From Pseudomonadota bacterium (GTDB taxonomy: Bacteria > Pseudomonadota > Alphaproteobacteria > Ferrovibrionales > Ferrovibrionaceae), in the NCBI GenBank assembly GCA_023434425.1, contig JAEYSS010000142.1, positions 1 through 42,714 on the forward strand: a stretch of DNA of 42,714 nucleotides, read 5' to 3'. Positions 1 to 8,189 of the stretch are shown piece after piece. The notes below the pieces were generated by a model that ran no database searches, had not been told where the DNA came from, and worked only from the letters and a program-made list of their open reading frames with translations. A program made the position numbers and the translations under genes. Each line of letters begins with the position of its first letter. Positions within the stretch are counted from its first letter, which is position 1.

Positions 1-80
1 CCGGCAACGCCGGCCCACAACGCTGTCAGCGAGCGGCGGATCTCTTCGGGGAAACTCAGGGCGACGAACAAGCGGATCAT
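1..80 (-). CDS. thpR: RNA 2',3'-cyclic phosphodiesterase (2'-5' RNA ligase family), N-terminal fragment
   Basis: Reading leftward from an ATG whose complement lies at 78-80, 26 codons are open to the window edge. The peptide begins MIRLFVALSFPEEIRRSL, which resembles the first strand and helix of ThpR/LigT-type RNA 2',3'-cyclic phosphodiesterases (starts of the form MRLFVAL.LP). The two catalytic HxTx motifs would lie outside the window, so the call rests on the N-terminus only. It follows the aldo/keto reductase on the same strand after 50 bases and may be the last gene of that unit. Confidence 0.55.
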   Translation of the reverse strand, partial: MIRLFVALSFPEEIRRSLTALWAGVA

Positions 81-130
81 GGCTGAGCCCTCCGCTGGAT
101 GTGACCTTGCGGCCCGGTATGAACGCCCAA

Positions 131-1189
131 TCAGGCGCTCGGGTTCGGATACTCCCGGTGAATCGCTTCGATGCCGTCGATGACCTCCTGCGGCAGTTTC
201 ACGTGGATGCTGTCGATATCGGCCTTCAGCTGCGCCATGGATGTCGCGCCGATAATATTGGAGGCCACGAAGGGCCGGCTGTTCACGAAGGCCAGCGCCA
301 TCTGCGACGGATCGAGGCCATGCTGCTGCGCCAGCGCCACATATTTCTCCGTGGCCTTTTCGACGCGCGGATTGCTGTAGCGCGTGAAACGCGTGAACAG
401 GGTGAGCCGCGCACCGGCGGGTTTGGCGCCGCCGAGATACTTGCCGCTGAGCACGCCCATGGCGAGCGGCGAATAGGCCAGCAGGCCGACCTCTTCCATC
501 CTGGTGACTTCGGACAGCGACGCCTCGTACCAGCGATTGAGCAGGCTGTAGGGATTCTGGATCGAGACAATGCGAGGGCGCGCCTTGCTGGCGTCGGCAT
601 CCTTGAGATGCTGCATCACCCCCCAGGCGGTTTCGTTCGACACGCCCATGGTGCGGATCTTGCCGGCCTTCACCAGTTCGCCCATCGCATCCAGCGTTTC
701 GGCGATGGCGACCGAGGCCTCGTCGTTCCACGGATATTCGGCGCGGCCGAAATTCACCGTCAGGCGATCGGGCCAGTGCGTCTGGTAGAGATCGATATAA
801 TCGGTCTGCAGGCGCTTCAGGCTCTTGTCGACCGCCTCAAAAACCTGCTTGCGGCTCAGGTTCGGCGGCTGCTTGTCGTCGCGCAGCCAGTCGAATTCGC
901 CACGCGGGCCGCCGCCGCGACCGGCGACCTTGGTGGCCAGCACGATCTTGTCGCGATCCCTGCGCTTTTTCAGCCAGGTGCCGATGTAGCTTTCGGTGCG
1001 GCCCTGGGTTTCCGCCTTGGGCGGCACCGGATACATCTCGGCGGCGTCGATGAAGTTGATGCCGTGGTCCAGCGCGTAATCCAGCTGGGCATGCGCCTCG
1101 GCCTCGGTATTCTGCTCGCCCCAGGTCATGGTTCCGAGGCAGATCAGGCTGACCTGAATGTCGGTACGGCCTAAACGACGGAACTCCAT
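131..1189 (-). CDS. tas: Tas-type NADP(H)-dependent aldo/keto reductase
   Basis: A 352-residue cytosolic oxidoreductase of the aldo/keto reductase family, expected to reduce aldehydes or ketones with NADPH; the substrate is unknown. The N-terminus carries GTMTWGEQN and AEMYPVPPKAETQG, which match E. coli Tas (346 aa) very closely. The family tetrad is visible as Asp48, Tyr53, Lys87 and His138 (in YQTHWPDR). The C-terminal cofactor region has NIIGATSMAQL. It lies 102 bases downstream of the tesA-like gene on the same strand and could be cotranscribed with it. Length and start agree with the family. Tas in E. coli was named for complementing tyrosine auxotrophy under starvation; that role cannot be read from sequence. 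Confidence 0.88.
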   Translation of the reverse strand: MEFRRLGRTDIQVSLICLGTMTWGEQNTEAEAHAQLDYALDHGINFIDAAEMYPVPPKAETQGRTESYIGTWLKKRRDRDKIVLATKVAGRGGGPRGEFDWLRDDKQPPNLSRKQVFEAVDKSLKRLQTDYIDLYQTHWPDRLTVNFGRAEYPWNDEASVAIAETLDAMGELVKAGKIRTMGVSNETAWGVMQHLKDADASKARPRIVSIQNPYSLLNRWYEASLSEVTRMEEVGLLAYSPLAMGVLSGKYLGGAKPAGARLTLFTRFTRYSNPRVEKATEKYVALAQQHGLDPSQMALAFVNSRPFVASNIIGATSMAQLKADIDSIHVKLPQEVIDGIEAIHREYPNPSA

Positions 1190-1291
1190 GACAAAACTCC
1201 CAACTCGAACAAGGCGCCAATGACTGCCGGGTGTTTCGGCGGCAGGGTCATTTTGTCGGCACGATTCGGCTTTTACAACAACGAATTGACG

Positions 1292-1960
1292 TTATTGGCC
1301 GAGGAACCGCAAAATATGGGGGAGCGTGCGGTCCACCATGACAGCAACCCCGTCGCGGGTCGGATGGATCCCGTCGCTCAGATTCAGCCGCGCTTCCCCG
1401 GCGACGCCGTCCAGGAAGAATGGATACAGCGGCGCGCCGTGTTTGGCGGCAAGATCGGGGAAGATGCCGTTGAAGCGGCGGCCGTAATCGGCTCCCAGAT
1501 TGGGCGCCGCCAGCATACCCATCAGCAGCACCGGCAGTTTGGCCTGCTTCAGCTTGGTCAGGATGGCGTCCAGATTGGTGCGCGCCTGTTCGGGCGGCAG
1601 GCCGCGCAGCATGTCGTTGGCGCCCAGTTCGACGATCACATGGGTCGGCCTGTCGGCCAGTGCCCAGTCGAGCCGCGAAGCCGCTGCAGCGGTGGTATCG
1701 CCCGAGACTCCGGCATTCAGCACCGTGATACTGACACCCTTCGCCTTGAGCGCCTTTTCAAGCTGGGCCGGATAGGAGGCATCGGGCGGCAGGCTGTAAC
1801 CGGCGACCAGGCTGTCGCCGAAAACCAGGAGCCGAATGGGCGCCTGGTTCTGACCTTGCGCCTGGGCCACCGCTGACAACAGCGTGATCAGCATCACCGC
1901 CAGCAGGCCTGCGGCATTGTGACAGCGCCGGAAAAACCCATATCTTTCGTATAACTTCAC
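1292..1960 (-). CDS. tesA: Exported GDSL/SGNH esterase, TesA-like lysophospholipase L1
   Basis: A periplasmic SGNH hydrolase that cleaves acyl esters or thioesters. I take a GTG start at 1960 because AGGAAGG lies seven bases upstream and because the protein then opens with a clean signal peptide (charged KLYERYGFFRR, hydrophobic LLAVMLITLLSAVAQA). A longer reading from 2029 would overlap the divergent ABC gene. With this start the mature part has block I FGDSLVAGY (nucleophile Ser50), block III GANDML and block V DGIHPT (Asp196, His199). The total of 222 residues is close to E. coli TesA (208). The arrangement, divergent from ybbA-ybbP, is the same as in E. coli. Confidence 0.87.
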   Translation of the reverse strand: MKLYERYGFFRRCHNAAGLLAVMLITLLSAVAQAQGQNQAPIRLLVFGDSLVAGYSLPPDASYPAQLEKALKAKGVSITVLNAGVSGDTTAAAASRLDWALADRPTHVIVELGANDMLRGLPPEQARTNLDAILTKLKQAKLPVLLMGMLAAPNLGADYGRRFNGIFPDLAAKHGAPLYPFFLDGVAGEARLNLSDGIHPTRDGVAVMVDRTLPHILRFLGQ

Positions 1961-1992
1961 GATTTGCCTTCCTGACAGGAACCTGACCACCG

Positions 1993-2727
1993 ATGGCGTC
2001 ATCCAGCGCGAACCCGCCTTCCGTTGCACGCGAGCCGATTGTTCGCCTGAACGATGTGCACCTCACTCTCGCCAGCACGGCCGGACCGGTCAATATCCTG
2101 CGCGGCATTGACCTGGATGTGATGCCGGGCGAGCGCATCGGCATCGTCGGCCCCTCGGGCTCGGGCAAATCCACCCTGCTGGCGGTGCTGGCCGGATTGG
2201 AACGCGTCAGCAGCGGCAGGGTTCAGGTTGCCGGCGCCGATCTGAATGCGCTGAACGAGGACAGACTGGCGCTGTGGCGGCGCAGCCGCGTCGGCATCGT
2301 ATTCCAGAGCTTTCACCTGATCCCGACCATGACGGCACTCGAAAACGTCGCCGTACCGCTGGAACTGGCCGGCACCGGCGACGCCACCGACCGCGCCCGC
2401 GCCGCTCTGGTGCAGGTCGGACTGGCGAACCGCGAGACGCATTATCCGGCCCAGCTGTCCGGCGGCGAGCAGCAGCGCGTGGCGCTGGCCCGCGCCGTGG
2501 CGCCGCATCCGGCCCTGCTGCTGGCCGACGAACCGACCGGCAATCTGGACGGCAGCACCGGCCATGCCATCATCGATCTGATGTTTGGCGAGGCCGCGAG
2601 GCTGAACTCCACGCTGATCCTGATCACGCATGACGAAAATCTCGCCGCGCTTTGCGACCGTGTGGTGCGCATCGAGGATGGCAAGGTGAAAAGCATCGAA
2701 CGTCGCACGCAGCAGGCGGCCGACTGA
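1993..2727 (+). CDS. ybbA: ABC transporter ATPase, YbbA/LolD-MacB type
   Basis: A 244-residue cytoplasmic ATPase that would power the FtsX-like permease encoded next. Visible motifs are Walker A GPSGSGKST, Q-loop VFQSFHLIPTMTALENV, signature LSGGEQQRVALARA, Walker B LLLADEPT, D-loop NLDGS and the switch His in LITHDE. The FHLIPTMTALENV stretch is typical of the LolD/MacB/YbbA branch, whose members do mechanotransmission rather than ordinary transport. Its TGA overlaps the ATG of the permease by one base, so the two are translationally coupled. Divergence from the tesA-like gene supports the YbbA assignment over LolD. Confidence 0.9.
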   Translation: MASSSANPPSVAREPIVRLNDVHLTLASTAGPVNILRGIDLDVMPGERIGIVGPSGSGKSTLLAVLAGLERVSSGRVQVAGADLNALNEDRLALWRRSRVGIVFQSFHLIPTMTALENVAVPLELAGTGDATDRARAALVQVGLANRETHYPAQLSGGEQQRVALARAVAPHPALLLADEPTGNLDGSTGHAIIDLMFGEAARLNSTLILITHDENLAALCDRVVRIEDGKVKSIERRTQQAAD

Positions 2728-5234
2728 TGCTGTCTCTCCGCTTCTCGCTTCGTGAGCTGCGCGGCGGCCTGCGCGGCTTCCGCCTGTTCGTCGCCTGCCT
2801 GGGCCTTGGCGTCGCAGTGATTGCCGGCATCGGCACGCTGGGTGCATCCATCGTGGCCGGGCTGGAACGTGACGGCCGCAGCCTGCTGGGCGGCGATATC
2901 GAATTCCGCCTGATCCATCGCCCCACCACGCCCGACGAGCAGGCCTTCCTCGAAAAGCAGGGCCAGGTGGCGCAGGCCGTGCAGATGCGCGCCATGGCGC
3001 ATGCCATGCGCAGCGACGAACGCACACTGGTGGAACTGAAAGCCGTCGACGGGGCCTACCCGCTCTATGGTCGCATCGACCTGGAGCAGCCGGGCGATCT
3101 CGCCGAGCTGCTGGCGGTGAAGGATGGCATCGCCGGCGCCGCCGTGGATCCGCAGGCGCTGATCCGGCTGGACGCCGCCATCGGCGACCGGCTCGGCATC
3201 GGCGAAGCCGAATTCGAGATCCGTGCCGTGATTGCGCGCGAACCCGACCGCGCCACCGAAGGCCTGACGCTGGGTCCGCGCGTGATGATCGCCACCGGCG
3301 CGCTGGAGGCGACCAAACTGGTGCAGCCCGGCACCATGGCCTACTGGCATTACAGCGTGAAGCTGAAGGACGGCCTGACCGCCCCGCAGGTGCAGGAGAT
3401 CGCCAAGCGCGATTTCGCAGCCTCCGGCTGGCGCATGCGCGACTGGAAGGAAGGCAGCCCCGGTGTGCGGCGCTTCCTCGACCGCGCCGGACTGTTCCTG
3501 GTGCTGGTCGGACTCACTGCTTTGCTGATCGGCGGCGTTGGCGTGGCCAATGCCGTGCATGCACATCTGAGCGGCAAGACACCAACGATTGCGACGCTGA
3601 AATCGCTCGGCGCGACCTCTGGCCTGATCTTCCGCGTCTATCTGTGGCAGACCCTGCTGCTGGCCGTCCTCGGCATTGGCATCGGCATCGTGGTGGGGGC
3701 AACCTTGCCCAATCTTGCCGCCGGTGCGCTGGCCGAAATCCTGCCGCTGCCACTGGTCCCGGGTCTCTACTGGCAACCGCTGGCGCTGGCCGCAAGCTAC
3801 GGCCTGCTGGTGGCGCTCGCTTTCACCATCTGGCCGCTGGCGCGCGCCGCCGAAATCCGACCGGCTGCGCTCTATCGCGACCTCGTGGCGCCCGGCCGCC
3901 GCCTGCCCCGCCCCGGCTATGTGATCGCCACGCTGGCGCTGTTCGTGGCGCTGGCGGCGCTGGCCATCCTCGGCACCGAAGAACGCCGCTTCGCCTCGGC
4001 CTTCGTCTTTGCCGCGATCATTGCCTTTGTGCTGTTCCGCATCATCGCCGCTGGCGTGGCGAAAGTCGCGCGCCACATTCGGCCGCGCGACGTGCGACTG
4101 AAACTGGCCTTCGCCAGCCTGCACCGGCCCGGCGCGGCCACGGCGGCCCTGCTGCTGTCGCTCGGCGTGTCGCTGACCCTGCTGGTGGCGATCACGCTGG
4201 TGGAAAGCAATCTGCACGCCCAGGTGGAGGAACGCCTCCCCGATGAGGCACCGGCTTTCTTCTTCGTCGATATCCAGGCCGCGCAGATGGACGAGTTCCG
4301 CGCCGCCGTGCTGGGGACACCGGGCGCGCGCGATCTCGATGCCGTGCCCAACCTGCGCGGTCGCATCACGCAGGTGAAGGGCATACCGTCGGCACAGATC
4401 GAGGTTGCGGCCGAGCAGCGCTGGGTGCTGCAGGGCGACCGCGGGCTGACTTACGCGCGCGACCTGCCGGCCGGATCGTCGCTGATCGCCGGTCAATGGT
4501 GGCCGCGCGACTATAACGGTCCGCCGCTGATCTCCATCGAGGAGAAAGCTGCTGCCGGCCTGAATGTCGGCATCGGCGACCGGCTGACGGTGAATGTGCT
4601 GGGTCGCGACATCGAGGCCGAGATATCCAGTATCCGCCGCCTCGACTGGAGTTCGATGGGCATCAATTTCGTGCTGGTCTTTTCGCCCGGCCTGCTGGAA
4701 CGCGCGCCGCACACTTTCCTCGCCACCGTGAAAGCAAGCCCGGCAGCGGAACTGGACCTGTTCCGTGCTGTAACGCAAAAATATCCCGGCATCTCGGTCG
4801 TGCGCATGAAAGACGTGCTGACCGAGCTGAATAACATCGTGCTGAAACTGGGCGCCGCCGTGCGCGGTGCGGCGGCCATCACGCTGATTGCCGGACTGAT
4901 CGTGCTGGCCGGCGCGCTGGCAGCGGAACATCGCCGCCGTCTGAAGGAAGGCGCGATCCTGAAGGCGCTGGGCGCGACGCGGCGCGACATCATCCTGGCG
5001 CATGTCATCGAATATGGCAGCGTCGGTCTGGTCGGCGCGGCACTCGCCTTCCTGCTCGGCTGGGCGGCCGCCTGGGCGATGGTGACCGTGATGATGAACG
5101 CGACCTTCTACTTCGCACCCGGCGTGGCGGCGGCCACTGCTCTGGGCGGCGTCGCGGCCACGCTGCTGTTGGGTCTGGCGGGAGCATGGCAGGCCCTGGC
5201 GGCGAAACCGGCGCCGCTGCTGCGCACCGTATGA
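2727..5234 (+). CDS. ybbP: FtsX-family ABC permease, YbbP-like
   Basis: An 835-residue inner-membrane permease partnering the upstream ATPase. The start is the ATG overlapping the ATPase stop, since the open frame further upstream lies inside that gene. The layout is that of the large YbbP class: an N-terminal membrane segment (FVACLGLGVAVIAGIG), a long periplasmic domain, a first FtsX block of three helices near residues 255-380 (LVLVGLTALLIGGVGVANAV), more central helices, a second periplasmic domain and a C-terminal FtsX block (AAITLIAGLIVLAGALAAEH, then GSVGLVGAALAFLLGWAAAW). COG descriptions link this permease with lysophospholipase L1, which fits the neighbouring tesA; its substrate is not established. 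Confidence 0.88.
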   Translation: MLSLRFSLRELRGGLRGFRLFVACLGLGVAVIAGIGTLGASIVAGLERDGRSLLGGDIEFRLIHRPTTPDEQAFLEKQGQVAQAVQMRAMAHAMRSDERTLVELKAVDGAYPLYGRIDLEQPGDLAELLAVKDGIAGAAVDPQALIRLDAAIGDRLGIGEAEFEIRAVIAREPDRATEGLTLGPRVMIATGALEATKLVQPGTMAYWHYSVKLKDGLTAPQVQEIAKRDFAASGWRMRDWKEGSPGVRRFLDRAGLFLVLVGLTALLIGGVGVANAVHAHLSGKTPTIATLKSLGATSGLIFRVYLWQTLLLAVLGIGIGIVVGATLPNLAAGALAEILPLPLVPGLYWQPLALAASYGLLVALAFTIWPLARAAEIRPAALYRDLVAPGRRLPRPGYVIATLALFVALAALAILGTEERRFASAFVFAAIIAFVLFRIIAAGVAKVARHIRPRDVRLKLAFASLHRPGAATAALLLSLGVSLTLLVAITLVESNLHAQVEERLPDEAPAFFFVDIQAAQMDEFRAAVLGTPGARDLDAVPNLRGRITQVKGIPSAQIEVAAEQRWVLQGDRGLTYARDLPAGSSLIAGQWWPRDYNGPPLISIEEKAAAGLNVGIGDRLTVNVLGRDIEAEISSIRRLDWSSMGINFVLVFSPGLLERAPHTFLATVKASPAAELDLFRAVTQKYPGISVVRMKDVLTELNNIVLKLGAAVRGAAAITLIAGLIVLAGALAAEHRRRLKEGAILKALGATRRDIILAHVIEYGSVGLVGAALAFLLGWAAAWAMVTVMMNATFYFAPGVAAATALGGVAATLLLGLAGAWQALAAKPAPLLRTV

Positions 5235-5836
5235 CGGCAAGACCAGAGGACATCGCCGGGATTTACGAGCGCAAGGCGCGCGAATTCGACACCGTGCGCA
5301 GCCGCGCCCTGTTCGAGCGCGGCTGGCTGGAGCGCTTCGCCGCGCTGCTGCCGGAACATGCCACAGTGCTGGATCTCGGCTGCGGCCATGCGGAGCCGAT
5401 TGCCGCCTGGCTGATCGCACAGGGTTTCGACCTCACCGGTGTGGATACATCGCCCAGCCTGCTGGCACTCTGTCGCCAGCGTTTTCCGGATCAGGACTGG
5501 ATCGAAGACGACATGCGCAAGGTTGCGCTGGGCAGGCAGTTCAACGGGCTGATCGCATGGGACAGTTTCTTTCATCTCGGCTTTGACGACCAGCGCGCCA
5601 TGTTCGCGCGTTTCCGCGCCCATGCCGCGCCGGGTGCCGCGCTGATGTTCACCAGCGGGCCGTCGCACGGCGAGGCCACCGGCGACCATGCCGGCGAAGC
5701 GCTGTATCACGCCAGCCTGGCGCCGGAGGACTACCGCGCGCTGCTGGCCGAAGCAGGTTTCAACGTGGTGGCGCATAAGGCCAACGACGCCGATTGCGCC
5801 GGCCATACCGTCTGGCTGGCGCAACGCAAGGCTTAA
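5231..5836 (+). CDS. Class I SAM-dependent methyltransferase
   Basis: A 201-residue cytosolic methyltransferase of unknown substrate. The chosen ATG at 5231 overlaps the permease stop (ATGA), implying coupling to ybbAP; an earlier in-frame start would lie inside ybbP. Motif I is VLDLGCGHAEPIA around residues 50-63, followed by an acidic strand end in GVDTSPSLL and motif II-like FNGLIAWDSFFHL. FTSGPSHGEA and LYHASLAPEDY lie in the C-terminal half. It resembles small-molecule methyltransferases of the Methyltransf_25/11 groups. Its stop is one base from the convergent MFS stop. Confidence 0.8.
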   Translation: MTARPEDIAGIYERKAREFDTVRSRALFERGWLERFAALLPEHATVLDLGCGHAEPIAAWLIAQGFDLTGVDTSPSLLALCRQRFPDQDWIEDDMRKVALGRQFNGLIAWDSFFHLGFDDQRAMFARFRAHAAPGAALMFTSGPSHGEATGDHAGEALYHASLAPEDYRALLAEAGFNVVAHKANDADCAGHTVWLAQRKA

Positions 5837-5837
5837 C

Positions 5838-7052
5838 TCAGCGTACCAGGATCAGCCGCGCCGCGAGTCCGGCGAGACCGCAGACGGCAACAATCACGCC
5901 CATCCCCAGCGCCGGGCTGGCGGCCAGTAAACCGACAACACCGCTCGTCACCGCGCCCAGGCCGAATTGCAGCGTGCCGATCAGCGCAGCAGCCGAGCCG
6001 GCGCGATGCGCTTCGGTCGCCATGGCACTGGCAGCTGCATTGGGCAGCACGGCGCCCAGGCTGGTGATGTAGAGGAACAGCGGAATCCAGACGCCCCAGA
6101 TCCCGCCGATGGACAAGACCGCGCAGACCAGCAGCAGCAGTCCGGCCGCCGCCATGGCAAACAGCGCGACGATCAGCACCTCATCCAGCGAAAAGCGGCG
6201 CAGCAGGGCGCGGTTGACCTGCGAGAATCCGATGATGCCCACGGCATTGATGCCGAACAGCCAGCCATAGGCCTGCGGCGAGAGATGGTAGAGGTCGATA
6301 AAGACGAAGGGCGAGGCCGCGATATAGGAAAACAGCCCGCCCATGCCGAGGCTGGAGGCCAGCGTGTAGCCCATGTAGCGCCGCGTGGTGAGCAGGTCGG
6401 CATAGACGCGCAGAGCCGAGCCGAAAGTGAGGCGCATGTCGGGCTGTGGTCCGCGTGTTTCGCGCAGCCACAGTCTTGCCGCGATCATCAACAGCGTGGC
6501 GAAGCCGGCAAGCAGCCAGAAGATGGCATGCCAGTCGAACACCGCCAGCACGACGCCGCCGAGCAGCGGGGCCAGGATCGGCGCCACGCCCATAACCAGC
6601 ATCAGCAGCGACATGACCCGGGCACCTTCGCGCGGCTCGAACAGATCGCGCACCATGGCCCGCGAAATCACCATGCCGGCGCAGGACCCGAAGGCCTGGA
6701 CAAAGCGGGCGGCGATGAGGCTGTCGATATTCGGCGCCAGCGCACAGGCGACCGAGGCCGCGATGTAGAGCAGGTTGCCGACCAGCAACGGTGCGCGCCG
6801 ACCGAAACGGTCGCTGATCGGCCCGTAGAAGAGCTGCCCGATGGCAAGACCGAGGAAAAACACCGAGAGCGTCCGCTGCACGCCACCCGAATCGGTCTGC
6901 AGCGTGCGCTCCAGCGCGGGCAGGCCCGGCAGATACATATCCACAGCGAGCGGCGTGAACGCGCTGAGCGCCCCCAGAATGAGGGCCAGACGCCACAGAG
7001 AGCCGTGGGGCGGTAACACGCCGGGCGATGGGCTACGCGAAAGATCGGTCAT
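5838..7052 (-). CDS. Multidrug efflux MFS transporter, Bcr/CflA family
   Basis: A 404-residue twelve-helix exporter of the major facilitator superfamily, DHA1 type. The N-terminus has TPLAVDMYLPGLPALERTL, the hallmark of Bcr/CflA proteins. Motif A between helices 2 and 3 reads GPISDRFGRRAPLLVG. The helix-5 motif C region reads LMLVMGVAPILAPLLGGVV. Family members export bicyclomycin, chloramphenicol or similar compounds by proton antiport, but the substrate here is not predictable. The gene is convergent with the methyltransferase and is separated by 243 bases from the divergent Bax-inhibitor gene. Confidence 0.9.
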   Translation of the reverse strand: MTDLSRSPSPGVLPPHGSLWRLALILGALSAFTPLAVDMYLPGLPALERTLQTDSGGVQRTLSVFFLGLAIGQLFYGPISDRFGRRAPLLVGNLLYIAASVACALAPNIDSLIAARFVQAFGSCAGMVISRAMVRDLFEPREGARVMSLLMLVMGVAPILAPLLGGVVLAVFDWHAIFWLLAGFATLLMIAARLWLRETRGPQPDMRLTFGSALRVYADLLTTRRYMGYTLASSLGMGGLFSYIAASPFVFIDLYHLSPQAYGWLFGINAVGIIGFSQVNRALLRRFSLDEVLIVALFAMAAAGLLLLVCAVLSIGGIWGVWIPLFLYITSLGAVLPNAAASAMATEAHRAGSAAALIGTLQFGLGAVTSGVVGLLAASPALGMGVIVAVCGLAGLAARLILVR

Positions 7053-7295
7053 GGAAATCCAGAAATTGGCGGTTTTCCGCCATCATATGGAGGCGCTGCC
7101 TTTGTACGCCTTGCGCCGCGGGCTGGCGAGGGCCGCCATCACACAATCGGCATCGGTCGCATTTCGCCCTGTTTTGCGAAAAATCTCCGTCACCTGAATG
7201 ACTTATAAAGAAATTTTATGCAGGTTTTATTCTTGAATTTCGCCCCGGCACTGACAATATGCTGTTCACCAACTTTGTCTGAGGAGGCAACATCA

Positions 7296-8021
7296 ATGGC
7301 GACCCCGTTCAACCAGCCGCGCTTTGGCTACGGCACCACCACGATCGATCGTGCGGTGGTGGATCAGGCCCTGCGCAGCTACATGCTGCGGGTCTACAAC
7401 TACATGGGCTCCGGTCTGGCGCTGAGCGCCATCGTCGCCCTGCTGGTTTCGCAGTCTCCCGCGCTGATGAGCACCCTGTTCACCGGCGGCATGGCCTTCG
7501 TGGTCATGCTGGCCCCGCTCGGCATCCTGCTGGTGATGAGCTTCGGCGCCAACAAGATGTCGGCTGCGGCCGTGCAGGGCCTGTACTGGGCCTTCACCGC
7601 CACGATGGGCCTGTCGATCTCGACCATCTTTATGGTCTACACCGGCACCTCGATCCTGCGCATCTTCTTCATTACCGCCGCGATGTTCGGCGCGATGAGC
7701 CTGTGGGGCTACACCACCAAGCGCGACCTGACCGGCATGGGCACGTTCCTGTTCATGGGCGTGATCGGCCTGGTGATCGCCAGCGTGGTGAACATCTTCC
7801 TGGGCTCGACGGTCCTGCAGTTTGCAATCTCGGCGATCACGGTGCTGGTCTTCACCGGCCTGACCGCCTTCGACACGCAGCGCATCAAGTCCGAATTCTA
7901 CGAGGGCAACCCGGCCGACCTGCAGACCAAGCAGGCGGTGTTCGGCGCTACCTCGCTGTACCTGAACTTCCTGAACATCTTCATGGCCCTGCTCAGCCTG
8001 TTCGGCCAGAAGAACGAGTGA
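7296..8021 (+). CDS. Bax inhibitor-1/YccA family membrane protein
   Basis: A 241-residue polytopic inner-membrane protein with about seven helices. The ATG at 7296 is preceded by GAGGAGG with good spacing, so this start is preferred over an earlier in-frame ATG. Sequence markers of the family are TYMGSGLALSAIVALL-like first helices, LWGYTTKRDLTGMGTFLFMG in the middle, and the C-terminal FTGLTAFDTQRIK and LYLNFLNIFMALLSLFG. E. coli YccA modulates FtsH proteolysis and YbhL/YbhM-type relatives are proposed to leak calcium; which applies here is not known. A strong intrinsic terminator follows, so it is probably monocistronic. Confidence 0.93.
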   Translation: MATPFNQPRFGYGTTTIDRAVVDQALRSYMLRVYNYMGSGLALSAIVALLVSQSPALMSTLFTGGMAFVVMLAPLGILLVMSFGANKMSAAAVQGLYWAFTATMGLSISTIFMVYTGTSILRIFFITAAMFGAMSLWGYTTKRDLTGMGTFLFMGVIGLVIASVVNIFLGSTVLQFAISAITVLVFTGLTAFDTQRIKSEFYEGNPADLQTKQAVFGATSLYLNFLNIFMALLSLFGQKNE

Positions 8022-8047
8022 GCCCGGCGTAAAACCGGTTTCCAAGA

Positions 8048-8080
8048 AGCTCCGGCAGGACACTGCCGGGGCTTTTTTTT
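8048..8080 (+). terminator. Rho-independent terminator after the Bax inhibitor gene
   Basis: An 11-bp stem (8048-8058 with 8063-8073, core CCGGCAG/CTGCCGG, one T-G wobble) closes on a GACA tetraloop and runs into eight Ts at 8073-8080. It starts 27 bases past the stop codon. Confidence 0.92.
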
Positions 8081-8189
8081 GTGCAGTGCCGAACCACGCG
8101 CGAACCATTCGCTTCCCCCGTGACAAGCCCAAGCCGGCAGCCGTAAGCTGAATTCATCTGCTTACGAACAAGAACAGGATTTCCGCCCC

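Noticed and set aside
2442..5420. A 992-codon open frame on the minus strand opposite ybbA-ybbP
   Set aside because: It is the antisense shadow of two clearly recognised genes; the product is Arg/Gln/His-rich with no domain and reflects high GC at third codon positions.
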